Shown here one piece after another: positions 55,176-64,000 of a DNA stretch of 64,000 nt. This DNA is from Desulfurobacterium sp. TC5-1 (GTDB lineage Bacteria; Aquificota; Aquificia; Desulfurobacteriales; Desulfurobacteriaceae). The position numbers and the translations under genes are program-made. The notes under the pieces were generated by a model. That model saw only the letters and a program-made list of their open reading frames with translations. It was not told the DNA's origin and searched no databases. The DNA is taken from positions 1,171,087 through 1,235,086 of the forward strand of contig NZ_ATXC01000001.1 in the NCBI RefSeq assembly GCF_000421485.1. Reading direction: 5' to 3'. Numbering within the stretch: position 1 is the first letter of the stretch; every line of letters begins with the position of its first letter.

Positions 55176-56963
55176 ATGAAAAAAGCACTTCTTGGAAATG
55201 AAGCAATAGCCTACGGTTTGCTCGCCGCAAACGTTGATGTAATGGCAGCATACCCGGGAACACCAAGTTCTGAAATACTTGAGACATACCAAAACCTTAT
55301 TAAAACACTCAATCTCCCCGCCGTTGGCGAATGGTCCACAAACGAAAAGGTGGCATTTGAAACAGCTTACGCAGCCGCGATAACGGGGAAACGGGCAGCC
55401 TGCGGCATGAAAATGGTCGGACTCAACGTAGCATCAGATCCTCTGATGAGCAGCGCATACATAGGCAACAGAGGAGGATTCCTTATCATTTCAGCCGATG
55501 ACCCTGGATTTTATAGTTCTCAAACGGAGCAGGATTCCCGCTACTTTGCAAAGTTTGCAAGAATTCCAGCTCTTGACCCAACAGATCCTCAAGATGCACT
55601 AAAACTTGCCGCATTAGGTATAGAAATCTCAGAAAAGTTTGAAATTCCCGTACTTTTAAGACCCGTCTTAAGAGTCTGTCACGGAAGGCAGATTGTTGAA
55701 ATACCAGATTTTGAGTTCAAGGGTAGAGAAGGAAAGTTTGAAAGAGAAATAGAAAGATGGGCTGCCGTTCCCAGAATTCCAAGATTCAAACAGGGAATAG
55801 CCCTACTTAAAAAGCTAAAAGAGATAGAAAAGTTTAACTACGAAATACTGATTAAACCACAACTTAAAAATCTTAAAAAGACAAAGCACCTGATTCTGGC
55901 CTCAGGAACATCTTACGGATTTGCATTAGAGGTAATAGAGGATAATAACCTTGAAATTGACATTCTCAAAATAGATATGCCAACGCCTCTTCCTGTAAAC
56001 CTTTTAAAAGAAGTGCTTTCAAACTACGAACAGGTTGTCGTGTTTGAAGAAACCTATCCGCTTATAGAAGAGCAGATAGCACCTATCGCAAACGTTAAAG
56101 GAAAGCTTACAGGTGACGTTTTTGACATAGACGAAGTCACTCACGAGAGAATAGCCGAAGGACTTAAAAATACAGGCATACTGAACAAAAACATCTACAC
56201 CGGAACAACTTTTGACGATGTTCCACCGCCGAGGAAACCTGCATTGTGCCCGGGATGTCCCCATAGAACAGTTTTCTATGCTATAAAAAAAGTTTTCGGA
56301 AACAACACCATATATCCTTCAGACATCGGCTGCTACACACTTGGTTTAAATCAGAAAGCTGTTGACACAATACTCTGCATGGGAGCTTCTGCAGGACTTG
56401 CCGGCGGATTTTCCATTTCCGACAAAACGAAACCGATTGTTGCAACAATCGGTGATTCAACATTTCTCCATTCAGGAATACATCCACTGATAAACAGCAT
56501 AGCCAATAAACACAGATACATCCTTGTTATTCTTGATAACAGCACCGTAGCGATGACTGGCCTTCAGCCAACACCTGAAAGGACCGGTGACGTGAGCATT
56601 GAAAAGGTGGTTGAAGGCTGTGGCGTTAAACCATTCATTCTTCAGTATGATGGAAAGGTTGAAACAACAGTGAAATTCTTCAACGAGGTAAAAGAAGCCT
56701 ACAGAAACAGCGATGTCCCTGTTGTTGCCGTGATAAAGGAATTCTGCACATTTGACAGAGAAAACGTTAAACTTCCAGGAAAGTTTGCCACTGTTGATCC
56801 GGAAAAGTGTACAGGATGTGGTTACTGTATGGACACTTTTGGTTGTCCTGCATTTGAGTGGAAAGATGGAAAAGTAACGGTAAACAAATACTTCTGCGTG
56901 GGATGCGGCGTGTGCCTGTCCGGCGTTTGTCCGTTCAACGCTTTCGTGGAGGATAAAAGATGA
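55176..56963 (+). CDS. iorA: Indolepyruvate:ferredoxin oxidoreductase, alpha subunit
   Basis: Oxidatively decarboxylates aryl-2-oxo acids to aryl-acyl-CoA with ferredoxin (reversible). 595 residues: N-terminal domain (GNEAIAYGLLAANVDVMAAYPGTPSSE), TPP-binding domain (CPGCPHRTVFYA; GDSTFLHSG; DNSTVAMTG), and a C-terminal ferredoxin domain with two cysteine clusters (CTGCGYC...C; CVGCGVCLSGVCP). It overlaps iorB by 4 bp. Confidence 0.95.
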   Translation: MKKALLGNEAIAYGLLAANVDVMAAYPGTPSSEILETYQNLIKTLNLPAVGEWSTNEKVAFETAYAAAITGKRAACGMKMVGLNVASDPLMSSAYIGNRGGFLIISADDPGFYSSQTEQDSRYFAKFARIPALDPTDPQDALKLAALGIEISEKFEIPVLLRPVLRVCHGRQIVEIPDFEFKGREGKFEREIERWAAVPRIPRFKQGIALLKKLKEIEKFNYEILIKPQLKNLKKTKHLILASGTSYGFALEVIEDNNLEIDILKIDMPTPLPVNLLKEVLSNYEQVVVFEETYPLIEEQIAPIANVKGKLTGDVFDIDEVTHERIAEGLKNTGILNKNIYTGTTFDDVPPPRKPALCPGCPHRTVFYAIKKVFGNNTIYPSDIGCYTLGLNQKAVDTILCMGASAGLAGGFSISDKTKPIVATIGDSTFLHSGIHPLINSIANKHRYILVILDNSTVAMTGLQPTPERTGDVSIEKVVEGCGVKPFILQYDGKVETTVKFFNEVKEAYRNSDVPVVAVIKEFCTFDRENVKLPGKFATVDPEKCTGCGYCMDTFGCPAFEWKDGKVTVNKYFCVGCGVCLSGVCPFNAFVEDKR

Positions 56964-57481
56964 GATATCAGATAGTCTTAACAGGTGTAGGTGGTCAGGG
57001 AACAATATTTTTAGTTAAACTCCTCGCACGATGTGCCCTCAACAGAGGTGTTCCATTCATAGGAACAGAAACCCACGGAATGGCTCAAAAGGGGGGTACC
57101 GTCATCTCGTACCTTAAAATAGGCAACTTTAAAGCACCCTTAATAGGTAAAGGACAGGCAGATCTTCTTATAGGCCTCTATCCAACTGAAACCCTGAGAT
57201 TTTTGGATTACTTAAAAGAATCCGGCTCAATAGTAACAAACGGAGACGATTCCTTCCCGGAACTTAATAGTTTAAATGTGTTTAAAATAGATGCATCAAA
57301 AAAAGCAATCGAAGGCGAGATAAACCCAAAATCTTTAAACGTATTTATCCTGGGAACTGCTCTTAAACACGTTAAAAACTTTCCTTTTTCCCTGGAAGAA
57401 ATCGAAAAAGGCATAGAAGAGCTTAACTCAAAATTTGCACCGGCTAATATTGAAGCACTTCATAAAGGATTAAATTCATAA
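56960..57481 (+). CDS. iorB: Indolepyruvate:ferredoxin oxidoreductase, beta subunit
   Basis: 173 residues, the gamma-type 2-oxoacid oxidoreductase domain: IVLTGVGGQGTIFLVKLLA and GTETHGMAQKGGTVISYLKIG. It overlaps the iorA stop (ATGA) and is followed by a hairpin. Confidence 0.94.
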   Translation: MRYQIVLTGVGGQGTIFLVKLLARCALNRGVPFIGTETHGMAQKGGTVISYLKIGNFKAPLIGKGQADLLIGLYPTETLRFLDYLKESGSIVTNGDDSFPELNSLNVFKIDASKKAIEGEINPKSLNVFILGTALKHVKNFPFSLEEIEKGIEELNSKFAPANIEALHKGLNS

Positions 57482-57484
57482 AAA

Positions 57485-57505
57485 GGCGGCCTTGGCCGCC
57501 CTCTT
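57485..57505 (+). terminator. Terminator after iorB
   Basis: GGCGGCC/GGCCGCC inverted repeat (57485-57500) with CTCTTAATT, just after the iorB stop. Confidence 0.55.
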
Positions 57506-57596
57506 AATTCAAAAAATCAATCCCGATTTGATTTTATCACCTTTTTTTTATATAGTATCTATCGTTTAAAATATTCTTTATGGGGAGGTGGTTAAA

Positions 57597-59339
57597 GTGG
57601 ATGCTCTACTTCTCATGCTGATTGTTTTCGTGGGTTACATTATAGCCTACAATGTCTATGGCAAATATGTGGGTTACAAGATCTTTGAACTTGCAACCGG
57701 CAAGCCGGTTCCATCTAAAGTATATGAAGACGGGATTGACTTTGTTCCAACAAAAAAAGAAATAATCTTTGGACATCATTACACATCCATTGCAGGTACA
57801 GGTCCTATAGTTGGACCAGCAATAGCTGTAATCTGGGGATGGCTTCCGGCAATTCTCTGGGTATTCTTCGGAAGCATACTTATGGGAGCTGTCCACGATT
57901 TTGGCGCTCTCATAATATCTATGAGAAACAAAGGAAAATCCATCTCTGAATTTGCAGGAAAATACATAAGCAAAAGAACAAAATACCTGTTTTTTGCCAT
58001 TGTCTTCCTCGAACTGTGGATAGTTATCGCTATCTTTGGTCTGGTGATTGCCATTATATTTAACATGTTCCCTCAATCTGTCTTCCCGGTATGGATGGAA
58101 ATCCCAATAGCGATGACTCTTGGATACTTAGTTTACAAGAAGGGGAAAAGCGTTGGTATCCTTTCAATAATTGCCCTCATTCTTATGTACGTAACCGTCA
58201 TCATGGGCGTCTATATGCCGTTTAAACTCGGCTCTGTAGCCGGCATACCACCAACAGGTGTCTGGACAATCATTCTTCTTATCTATGCATTCATCGCCTC
58301 TGTTCTCCCGGTTACAATGCTCTTACAACCAAGGGACTACATAAATTCTCACGAACTTTTAGTGGCAATCTTACTTCTTGTATTTGGAATAGTAGCAAGT
58401 GCTTTTACAGGAAAACTCTCCATAGTTGCTCCAACTTATCAGGCGCATCCTCCTCAGGCACCACCGCTCTGGCCTTTTCTTTTCATCACCATTGCCTGCG
58501 GTGCAATCTCCGGATTCCACTCTTTAGTCTCTTCCGGAACATCTTCGAAGCAGGTTGCTGATGAACCAGATGCACTCTTTGTCGGATTTGGTTCAATGCT
58601 TATGGAAGGCGTCCTCGCAACACTTGTAATAATCGCCGTCGTGGCAGGAATTGGAATGGGATACTTCCACAACGGGAAACTTCTAACAGGACATGCAGCG
58701 TGGCTTACCCACTACTCATCATGGACAGCAGCTAAAGGTCTTGGTTCAAAACTTGGCGCTTTTATTAACGGTTCAGCCAATATGATAGAAAGCCTCGGAA
58801 TACCTGTAAGCTGGGCAATCGCCATAATGGGTGTTTTCGTTGCGTCTTTTGCCGGAACAACACTTGACACCGCAACGAGAATTCAGAGATACGTGGTTTC
58901 AGAAATCTTCTCCGACATAGGATTAACCATCTTCAAAAACCGCTACGTTGCAACTCTTTTTGCCGTTCTATCTGCGGCTTTTTTAGCGTTTGCAACAGGT
59001 GCAAGTGGTAAAGGTGCTCTGACATTATGGCCGCTCTTTGGTGCGGTAAATCAAACACTTGCAGGACTTGCACTGATAGTCATCACTATCTACCTGAAGT
59101 ACAAAGGTGGCCTTAAATGGATTATTGCCGGCATTCCGGCCGTGTTTATGATAACCGTAACGCTGTGGGCAAGTATTATGAACGAGATAAATTTCATTAA
59201 GGCAGGAAACTACCTTTTAATTACTGTAAACACTGTCATTCTTTTAATCGTCCTTACAATTATTTTTGAAGGTGTAAAAACGTTCTTCAGCATAAAAGAG
59301 GGAACACCGGAACCTATCGATGAAGAAATGGAAGCTTAA
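57597..59339 (+). CDS. cstA: CstA-family carbon starvation/pyruvate-type transporter
   Basis: 580 residues with about 16 membrane segments. Family motifs include YEDGIDFVPTKKEIIFGHHY, SIAGTGPIVGPAIAVIWGW, FGSILMGAVHDFGALIIS, SGFHSLVSSGTSSKQ and SFAGTTLDTATRIQRY. CstA proteins import peptides or pyruvate. The length and C terminus suggest the shorter family form. GTG 57597 (GGGAGG 8 nt upstream) is preferred to GTG 57588. It overlaps the next gene by 20 bp. Confidence 0.88.
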   Translation: MDALLLMLIVFVGYIIAYNVYGKYVGYKIFELATGKPVPSKVYEDGIDFVPTKKEIIFGHHYTSIAGTGPIVGPAIAVIWGWLPAILWVFFGSILMGAVHDFGALIISMRNKGKSISEFAGKYISKRTKYLFFAIVFLELWIVIAIFGLVIAIIFNMFPQSVFPVWMEIPIAMTLGYLVYKKGKSVGILSIIALILMYVTVIMGVYMPFKLGSVAGIPPTGVWTIILLIYAFIASVLPVTMLLQPRDYINSHELLVAILLLVFGIVASAFTGKLSIVAPTYQAHPPQAPPLWPFLFITIACGAISGFHSLVSSGTSSKQVADEPDALFVGFGSMLMEGVLATLVIIAVVAGIGMGYFHNGKLLTGHAAWLTHYSSWTAAKGLGSKLGAFINGSANMIESLGIPVSWAIAIMGVFVASFAGTTLDTATRIQRYVVSEIFSDIGLTIFKNRYVATLFAVLSAAFLAFATGASGKGALTLWPLFGAVNQTLAGLALIVITIYLKYKGGLKWIIAGIPAVFMITVTLWASIMNEINFIKAGNYLLITVNTVILLIVLTIIFEGVKTFFSIKEGTPEPIDEEMEA

Positions 59340-59604
59340 GGAGTTTTTTAAGAAAATCTGGGAAACCGCAGATGGTATCGGAAGAGATACCGCAGCAAAT
59401 GTAGTGGAATCAGAAGTTGATGAGCTGGAAAAGATATTTGCTCTTTTACTTTTAGGAGAGCTTGTGGGATACCCCGGCTCTCCTTCCCACATATACATAC
59501 AGATGTTGCCGGTCTCTGAAAAACTATTAATAACCCTTGGCAACGCGGTTACCGAAGCTGAAGATCCTCTTGGCAAACTTTTTTCCGTGTTTGATATAGA
59601 TTGA
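59320..59604 (+). CDS. Unknown 94-residue protein between cstA and an ArsA-like gene
   Basis: The N-terminal half is basic and helical (KKWKLKEFFKKIWETADGIG); the C-terminal half has conserved-looking EVDELEKIFALLLLGELVGYPGSPSHIYIQML, with no signal or membrane segment. It begins inside the end of cstA and lies 7 bp before the ArsA-like gene, so all three are probably co-translated. I do not recognise the family. It may be a partner of the ATPase or an accessory of CstA. Confidence 0.7.
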   Translation: MKKWKLKEFFKKIWETADGIGRDTAANVVESEVDELEKIFALLLLGELVGYPGSPSHIYIQMLPVSEKLLITLGNAVTEAEDPLGKLFSVFDID

Positions 59605-59611
59605 GGAAAAA

Positions 59612-60427
59612 ATGAAAAGAACGTTCTTCTTTACAGGAAAAGGTGGTGTAGGAAAAACAACTATATCTTCTATGTTCGCCGTCTTCTTTGCAAAAAGAGG
59701 CTTCAGAACACTCCTTGTGTCTCTTGACCCTGCCCACAACCTGTTTGACGTTTTTAAAACAAAACCATCTAAAGAACCCACACAAGTTTTAGAAAATCTC
59801 TATATATACGAAGCCGATCCAGAAAAGTACAAACGGCAGTTCCTGTCAAATGTAAAAGAGGAATTGGAAAGGAGCTTCAGATATCTTACAGCTTTCAACC
59901 TTGAACACTACTTTAAAACGATAGAAAAATCGCCCATCCTCATTGAACAGTCAATGGCCACTGCATTTGAATACCTCACGGAAAGAAGATACAACCTTTT
60001 CGTCTTTGACATGCCACCGTCCGCTCTCTCGTACCGTTTCTTTTCCCTTCCTGAAAATTCCCTTGTATGGCTTGAAAACCTGATTTCCTTAAGGAAAAAA
60101 ATTAACGACAAGAGAGAAATCATCATCCGCATAAAAAAGGAATCATTGGAAGATGATCCCGTTATCAAAAAACTTTTAAACTTAAAAGAGAGATATAAAA
60201 GGCTGAAAGAGAAATTTGAAAATGCAACCATTTACATTGTTAAAAATCCGGACAGAATATCCACAGTGGAAGCAGAAAGAGTTAAAGAGTGGCTGAAAGA
60301 ACTGAAATTAAACGTAAAGATATTGGAGAATAGAGGAAAAGATATTCCAGAAATGGCAGCAGAAATCCACACCGGGAAACTGCCGCCAGAAGTTGAAAGT
60401 GCTTTTAGTTCTCTCTTTTCACCCTAA
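59612..60427 (+). CDS. ArsA/Get3-like ATPase
   Basis: 271 residues of the SIMIBI class: FFTGKGGVGKTTISSMFAVF (deviant Walker A), LVSLDPAHNLFDVF (switch I), FVFDMPPSALSYRF (switch II). It is shorter than ArsA and Get3 and has no second half. No arsenical pump is nearby, so arsenite export is unlikely. It follows the 94-residue gene by 7 bp and overlaps the convergent paaK-like gene by 23 bp. Confidence 0.82.
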   Translation: MKRTFFFTGKGGVGKTTISSMFAVFFAKRGFRTLLVSLDPAHNLFDVFKTKPSKEPTQVLENLYIYEADPEKYKRQFLSNVKEELERSFRYLTAFNLEHYFKTIEKSPILIEQSMATAFEYLTERRYNLFVFDMPPSALSYRFFSLPENSLVWLENLISLRKKINDKREIIIRIKKESLEDDPVIKKLLNLKERYKRLKEKFENATIYIVKNPDRISTVEAERVKEWLKELKLNVKILENRGKDIPEMAAEIHTGKLPPEVESAFSSLFSP

Positions 60428-61697
60428 CTGCCTTTCCGGGTGCTCTTGGAATTTCTCCCTTTCTTTTTAAAGTTACCTCTATATGAAGTCCCAGAGTGCT
60501 GTATATCTCCTCTTCTATCCGCTCTTTCAGATATTCATCCTGCCTTTCTGCTTCAATAATAAGCTGAACCGTATCTTTCCCCTCAACCTTACCTATAATG
60601 ATTTGATAATCTGGAAGGATTTCAGGATACTTCATAACTATCTCTTCAACCTGCCTCGGATAGAAACACACCCCCTTCACCTTTAACATATCGTCTGTTC
60701 TTCCCTTTATCCTTGCAACCTTAAGGTGCGTTCTGCCACATTCACAACGCTCCCTTGAAACTATTTTAGTTATGTCTCTTGTTCTATACCTTATTAGCGG
60801 CAATCCTTCCCTTGTGAGAGTGGTAACAACCATTTCACCCTCTTCACCGTCCGGAAGAACTTCACCTGTTTCCGGATCTATTATTTCAACAATGTAGTGA
60901 TCTTCCCAGACATGGATACCGTTGTGGTAGTTACATTCTATGCCAAGTCCAACACCGCCGGTTTCTGTCATACCTATGATGTCAAATGCCTCTATCCCCA
61001 TTTCTTTTTCTATATAACGCCGCATCTCTTCACTCCAGACCTCGGCTCCAAATATTCCAACTCTCAAAGAGGTCTCGGAAAAGTCAAAACCTTCCTCTTT
61101 TGCAACTTCTATAATCCTTAATGGATAAGATGCTATACCTGCAAGAGCGGTGGTGTTAAAATCTTTAAAGAACTTTAGTTGTAGCAACGTTCTACCGGGA
61201 CCTATTGGAACAACAAAACATCCTATCTTTTCCGCACCATAGTGAAAGCCAAATCCTCCGTTAAAGAGACCAAAAGAGGGTGTTATCTGTAAAACATCTG
61301 AAAATGTTAAACCCGCTGCGGCAAGGCAACGTGCCATTACCTCTCCCCACTGATCAACATCGGCAGGTGTGTAAGGGTTCACAACAGGTGTACCGGTCGT
61401 TCCGGAAGACATGTGAAAACGGACAAAATCTTTTTGTCCGCCACAGGCAAAACCAAAAGGATAACCCTTCCTCAAATCCTCCTTTGTGAGAAACGGCAAC
61501 CTTTTTAAATCCTCAAGTGTTTTTATATCTTCAGGCTCCACTCTTCCTATCTTTTCCCAGTAGAGCCTATTCTTTTCCTTTATCCTTCTAATTGTTTTCC
61601 TCAATCTCTCAAGTTGCACCTTTTCAATGATTTCTCTTGGCAAAGTTTCAAGATAACGCTGAAACATTTCTCCCTCCGTTATGCCGGAAATTTTCAC
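60405..61697 (-). CDS. Phenylacetate-CoA ligase-like enzyme 1
   Basis: Adenylate-forming ligase that activates aryl acids with ATP and CoA. 430 residues with P-loop MSSGTTGTPVV, DIIGMTETGG, GEMVVTTLTREGLPLIRYRTRD, ECGRTHLKVARIKGRTDDML and the C-terminal catalytic GKAVRVKRE. It diverges from a second copy at 61765. With iorAB nearby, aryl-acetates from amino acids are likely substrates. Confidence 0.9.
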   Translation of the reverse strand: MKISGITEGEMFQRYLETLPREIIEKVQLERLRKTIRRIKEKNRLYWEKIGRVEPEDIKTLEDLKRLPFLTKEDLRKGYPFGFACGGQKDFVRFHMSSGTTGTPVVNPYTPADVDQWGEVMARCLAAAGLTFSDVLQITPSFGLFNGGFGFHYGAEKIGCFVVPIGPGRTLLQLKFFKDFNTTALAGIASYPLRIIEVAKEEGFDFSETSLRVGIFGAEVWSEEMRRYIEKEMGIEAFDIIGMTETGGVGLGIECNYHNGIHVWEDHYIVEIIDPETGEVLPDGEEGEMVVTTLTREGLPLIRYRTRDITKIVSRERCECGRTHLKVARIKGRTDDMLKVKGVCFYPRQVEEIVMKYPEILPDYQIIIGKVEGKDTVQLIIEAERQDEYLKERIEEEIYSTLGLHIEVTLKRKGEIPRAPGKAVRVKREN

Positions 61698-61764
61698 AAA
61701 TTCACCGTTTATTTTATAATAACTTTATCTTCTGATTGTGCTAAAAAAGAAAAGGAGGAAAGGG

Positions 61765-63066
61765 ATGTCCTTAAAGAGAAAAGATTACATGGCACGAGAA
61801 ACTCTTGAAGCACTTCAACTTAAAAGGCTCCGGGAAACCGTTGAAAGAGCCTATTACTTGGTTCCTTTTTACAGAAAAAAATTTGATGAAGCTGGAGTAA
61901 GCCTGGAAGACATACAAACCCTCGAGGACATGAAAAGGCTTCCATTCACTGTAAAACAGGATCTAAGAGATAACTATCCTTTCGGGCTCTTTGCCGTTCC
62001 AATGGAACAGATAGTAAGAATACACTCTTCATCTGGAACGACTGGAAAACCAACAGTTGTAGGATACACAGAACACGATATGAAAGTTTGGCAGGAAGTA
62101 ATGATAAGAACCTACCTTATGGCTGACGTTAATGAGAAAGATATTATCCATAACGCCTACGGCTACGGCCTCTTCACAGGCGGACTTGGATTTCACGATG
62201 CTGCAGAGGCTCTCGGCGCAACCGTTGTTCCAGCAAGTGGTGGGTTTACTAAAAGACAACTTATGCTTATGAAAGATTTCGGTGCGACAATACTCTGCTG
62301 TACTCCTTCTTTCGCACTCCACCTTGCAGAAGTGGCTAAGGAAGAGGGATACGATTTACAAAAAGATTTTAAACTAAGAGCCGGCTTTTTTGGAGCTGAA
62401 CCGGCATCTGAGGGACTCAAAAAAACCGTCGCAGAAACGTGGGGAATAAGGTACGTAGAAGCATACGGACTGTCAGAAATAATAGGCCCCGGAGTGGCTG
62501 CTACATGTGAATACGGACACCTCCATATATTTGAAGACCATTTTATCCCCGAGATTATTGACCCTAACACGGGTGAAGTCCTCCCGGACGGGGAGGAGGG
62601 TGAACTTGTCCTTACAACCATAACAAAACAAGCTTTACCGATGATACGCTACAGAACAAAAGATATAACGGTTATCCATAGAGAACCGTGCCCCTGTGGA
62701 AGAACGATACTCTACATTGAAAACATAAAGGGTCGTTCCGATGACATGCTTATAGTTAACGGTGTCAACGTATTCCCATCACAGGTTGAACACGTTATAA
62801 CTCAGATAGAAGGGCTAACTCCGAACTACGTAATCGTCGTTGATAAAAAAGGGGTCCTTGACAAACTGGAAGTCTGGATAGAAGTAGATGAAAAACTTCT
62901 AAAAGATGGAGTGGGAAGCCTCGATTCTCTCAAGAAAAAAATAGAAGAAGACATGTTGAACAGCTTATTCATCAATGCAAAAGTCAAATTGGTTGAACCG
63001 AAAACACTCGAAAGAAGCATGGGAAAAGCCAAAAGAGTCATCGATAGAAGAGAATTAAACATTTAA
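61765..63066 (+). CDS. Phenylacetate-CoA ligase-like enzyme 2
   Basis: 433 residues, same family as the divergent copy: [67 protein letters not shown] and C-terminal [13 protein letters not shown] 61765 follows AAAGGAGGAAAGGG; the 61738 in-frame start is upstream of that site. It is followed by an ACT-domain protein 10 bp later. Confidence 0.9.
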   Translation: MSLKRKDYMARETLEALQLKRLRETVERAYYLVPFYRKKFDEAGVSLEDIQTLEDMKRLPFTVKQDLRDNYPFGLFAVPMEQIVRIHSSSGTTGKPTVVGYTEHDMKVWQEVMIRTYLMADVNEKDIIHNAYGYGLFTGGLGFHDAAEALGATVVPASGGFTKRQLMLMKDFGATILCCTPSFALHLAEVAKEEGYDLQKDFKLRAGFFGAEPASEGLKKTVAETWGIRYVEAYGLSEIIGPGVAATCEYGHLHIFEDHFIPEIIDPNTGEVLPDGEEGELVLTTITKQALPMIRYRTKDITVIHREPCPCGRTILYIENIKGRSDDMLIVNGVNVFPSQVEHVITQIEGLTPNYVIVVDKKGVLDKLEVWIEVDEKLLKDGVGSLDSLKKKIEEDMLNSLFINAKVKLVEPKTLERSMGKAKRVIDRRELNI

Positions 63067-63076
63067 GGAGGAAAAG

Positions 63077-63520
63077 ATGAAGGGCAAATACGCTGTTAAG
63101 CAGATATCAATATTTCTTGAAAACAGAAAAGGAAGACTATCAGACGTAGCCAAAACTCTTTCACTTGCAGATATAAACATCCGTGCCCTATTTTTAGCCG
63201 ACTCTTCAGAATTTGGAATTTTAAGGTTAGTTGTAAACAACCCTGAAAAGGCAAAAGCCGTTCTTTTGGCCGATAACTTCGCTGCCACAGAAACTGAAGT
63301 ATTCGCGGTAGAAGTTGAAGACAAACCCGGTGGATTCTACAACGTCGTAAAAGTTTTAGCGGAAAATGACATAGATGTAGAATATACCTACGCGTACGCG
63401 GGCTCTTCCTCAAAAGCCATCCTCTTTTTTAAAGTCAAAGATGCTCTATTTGAAAAGGCGGTAAAAGTTCTTGAAGAAAGCGGCGCAAAACTCCTTGAAG
63501 CCGCTTCAGTCTATAAATAA
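63077..63520 (+). CDS. Tandem ACT-domain protein
   Basis: 147 residues with two ACT domains: KQISIFLENRKGRLSDVAKT (about 5-70) and FAVEVEDKPGGFYNVVKVLA (about 75-140). ACT pairs bind amino acids and control enzymes. It follows PaaK 2 by 10 bp, as small ACT proteins often follow paaK, so aromatic amino acids may tune aryl-CoA formation. ATG 63077 follows AAGGAGG. Confidence 0.88.
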   Translation: MKGKYAVKQISIFLENRKGRLSDVAKTLSLADINIRALFLADSSEFGILRLVVNNPEKAKAVLLADNFAATETEVFAVEVEDKPGGFYNVVKVLAENDIDVEYTYAYAGSSSKAILFFKVKDALFEKAVKVLEESGAKLLEAASVYK

Positions 63521-63534
63521 TAAGGAGGTAGCTT

Positions 63535-64000
63535 ATGGACTTCTTCTTTGCGGTAAGCCCAATTCTCCTCGTTCTTATCGGAATGCTTTTTTTCTCCCGA
63601 TCGGGCGTCTTCATGTCGGTGGCCGGCTGGATTTTTGCAGGTCTTGTAGCGTGGCTCTATTTCAAAACACCCCTTTCTGTCGTTATAGGCGCAAGTATTT
63701 ATGGAATTGTCAAAGCCTTTGCAATCACCTTTGCAGTAGCCTTTACAATGCTAATGATCTTCATAATGAAAGAGACTGGCGCTCTTTCTGAAGTCGTCAA
63801 AACAGTTCGTTCTATCACGACAAACAAAGTAGAACAGACACTGTTCATAGGAATGGGATTCGGTTCTTTAGCAACATCTCTTGGTGTGGTAACGCCAGCT
63901 CTATTCCCTCCTGTATTTGTGGCTCTTGGATTTACGCCTCTTGCTGCTGTTGCCATATCAATCCTATGCTACGATCCTCTCACATCCTTTGCACTTTTAT
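63535..64000 (+). CDS. L-lactate permease family protein, 3' end outside window
   Basis: 155 codons visible: FFFAVSPILLVLIGMLFF, then VKAFAITFAVAFTMLMIFIM and VEQTLFIGMGFGSLATSLGVVTP. These match the start of LldP-type lactate/organic-acid permeases. It follows the ACT gene by 14 bp with AAGGAGG, so it is probably in the same operon. The C-terminal part is missing; the substrate may be lactate or another carboxylate. Confidence 0.75.
   Translation, partial: MDFFFAVSPILLVLIGMLFFSRSGVFMSVAGWIFAGLVAWLYFKTPLSVVIGASIYGIVKAFAITFAVAFTMLMIFIMKETGALSEVVKTVRSITTNKVEQTLFIGMGFGSLATSLGVVTPALFPPVFVALGFTPLAAVAISILCYDPLTSFALL

Noticed and set aside
59612-60427. Arsenite pump ATPase ArsA
   Set aside because: Only one ATPase half, no arsB/arsC/arsR nearby; called ArsA/Get3-like only.

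Overview
The window looks like chromosomal DNA of an anaerobic, probably thermophilic bacterium. My best guess is Desulfurobacteriaceae (Aquificota). Supporting signs are an A-type flavodiiron protein, IorAB, pyruvate phosphate dikinase, a large-insert NusG, dense overlapping operons, and many TTG/GTG starts. This assignment is inference from gene content; no 16S rRNA gene is present. I see no insertion sequence, prophage or CRISPR array. Almost all the DNA is coding.

Layout. 1-6127: a leftward mdh-lspA-CPBP group; a rightward purS-purQ-dCMP deaminase-REC/HD-GYP run; a leftward fabD-pncA-Hpt run. 6128-9806: the only gene-free stretch over 300 bp, ending in an initiator tRNA with its own promoter; then an orphan peptide-type ABC ATPase, proB and a flavodiiron protein. 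9807-17477: a PocR-GGDEF cyclase, two CorC-like paralogues, the rpmH-rnpA-yidD-yidC block, and an unusual PEP-synthase-like fusion. 17603-24015: two rightward translation operons (rplY-pth-rpsF-ssb-rpsR-DUF2232-rplI and rimP-nusA-ylxR/L7Ae), separated by a leftward MagIII/EndoIII-like glycosylase. 24175-33285: a PfkB kinase; a leftward pair tal-degenerate GGDEF; a tightly overlapping leftward run HerA-CDF/NifX-NYN-MBL-YdjM; and a hybrid histidine kinase. 33500-42708: leuD-leuB, glyQ-glyS-ppdK, and a Dsb-like lipoprotein followed by a metal-type ABC ATPase. 42702-51093: a leftward coupled operon (lipoprotein-queC-thyX-pmbA-rbfA-nrnA), then the classic tuf-rpmG-tRNA-Trp-secE-nusG-rplK-rplA block and a tRNA-Pro. 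51200-64000: a cold-shock gene behind a leader with a terminator, a DEAD-box helicase, a truncated and a full-length TPR-like paralogue, iorAB, cstA with a small unknown gene and an ArsA-like ATPase, two divergent PaaK-type ligases with an ACT protein, and the start of a lactate permease.

Themes. Translation and transcription genes dominate. Signalling genes (REC-HD-GYP, stand-alone Hpt, hybrid kinase, PocR-GGDEF, degenerate GGDEF) could form a phosphorelay joined to cyclic-di-GMP turnover. IorAB, two PaaK ligases and an ACT protein point to aryl-acid/amino-acid metabolism. The most novel candidates are the PEP-synthase-like protein without the phosphohistidine domain, the HerA-CDF/NifX-NYN-MBL-YdjM operon, the cysteine cluster in the hybrid kinase, the cstA-small gene-ArsA group, and the csp leader terminator.
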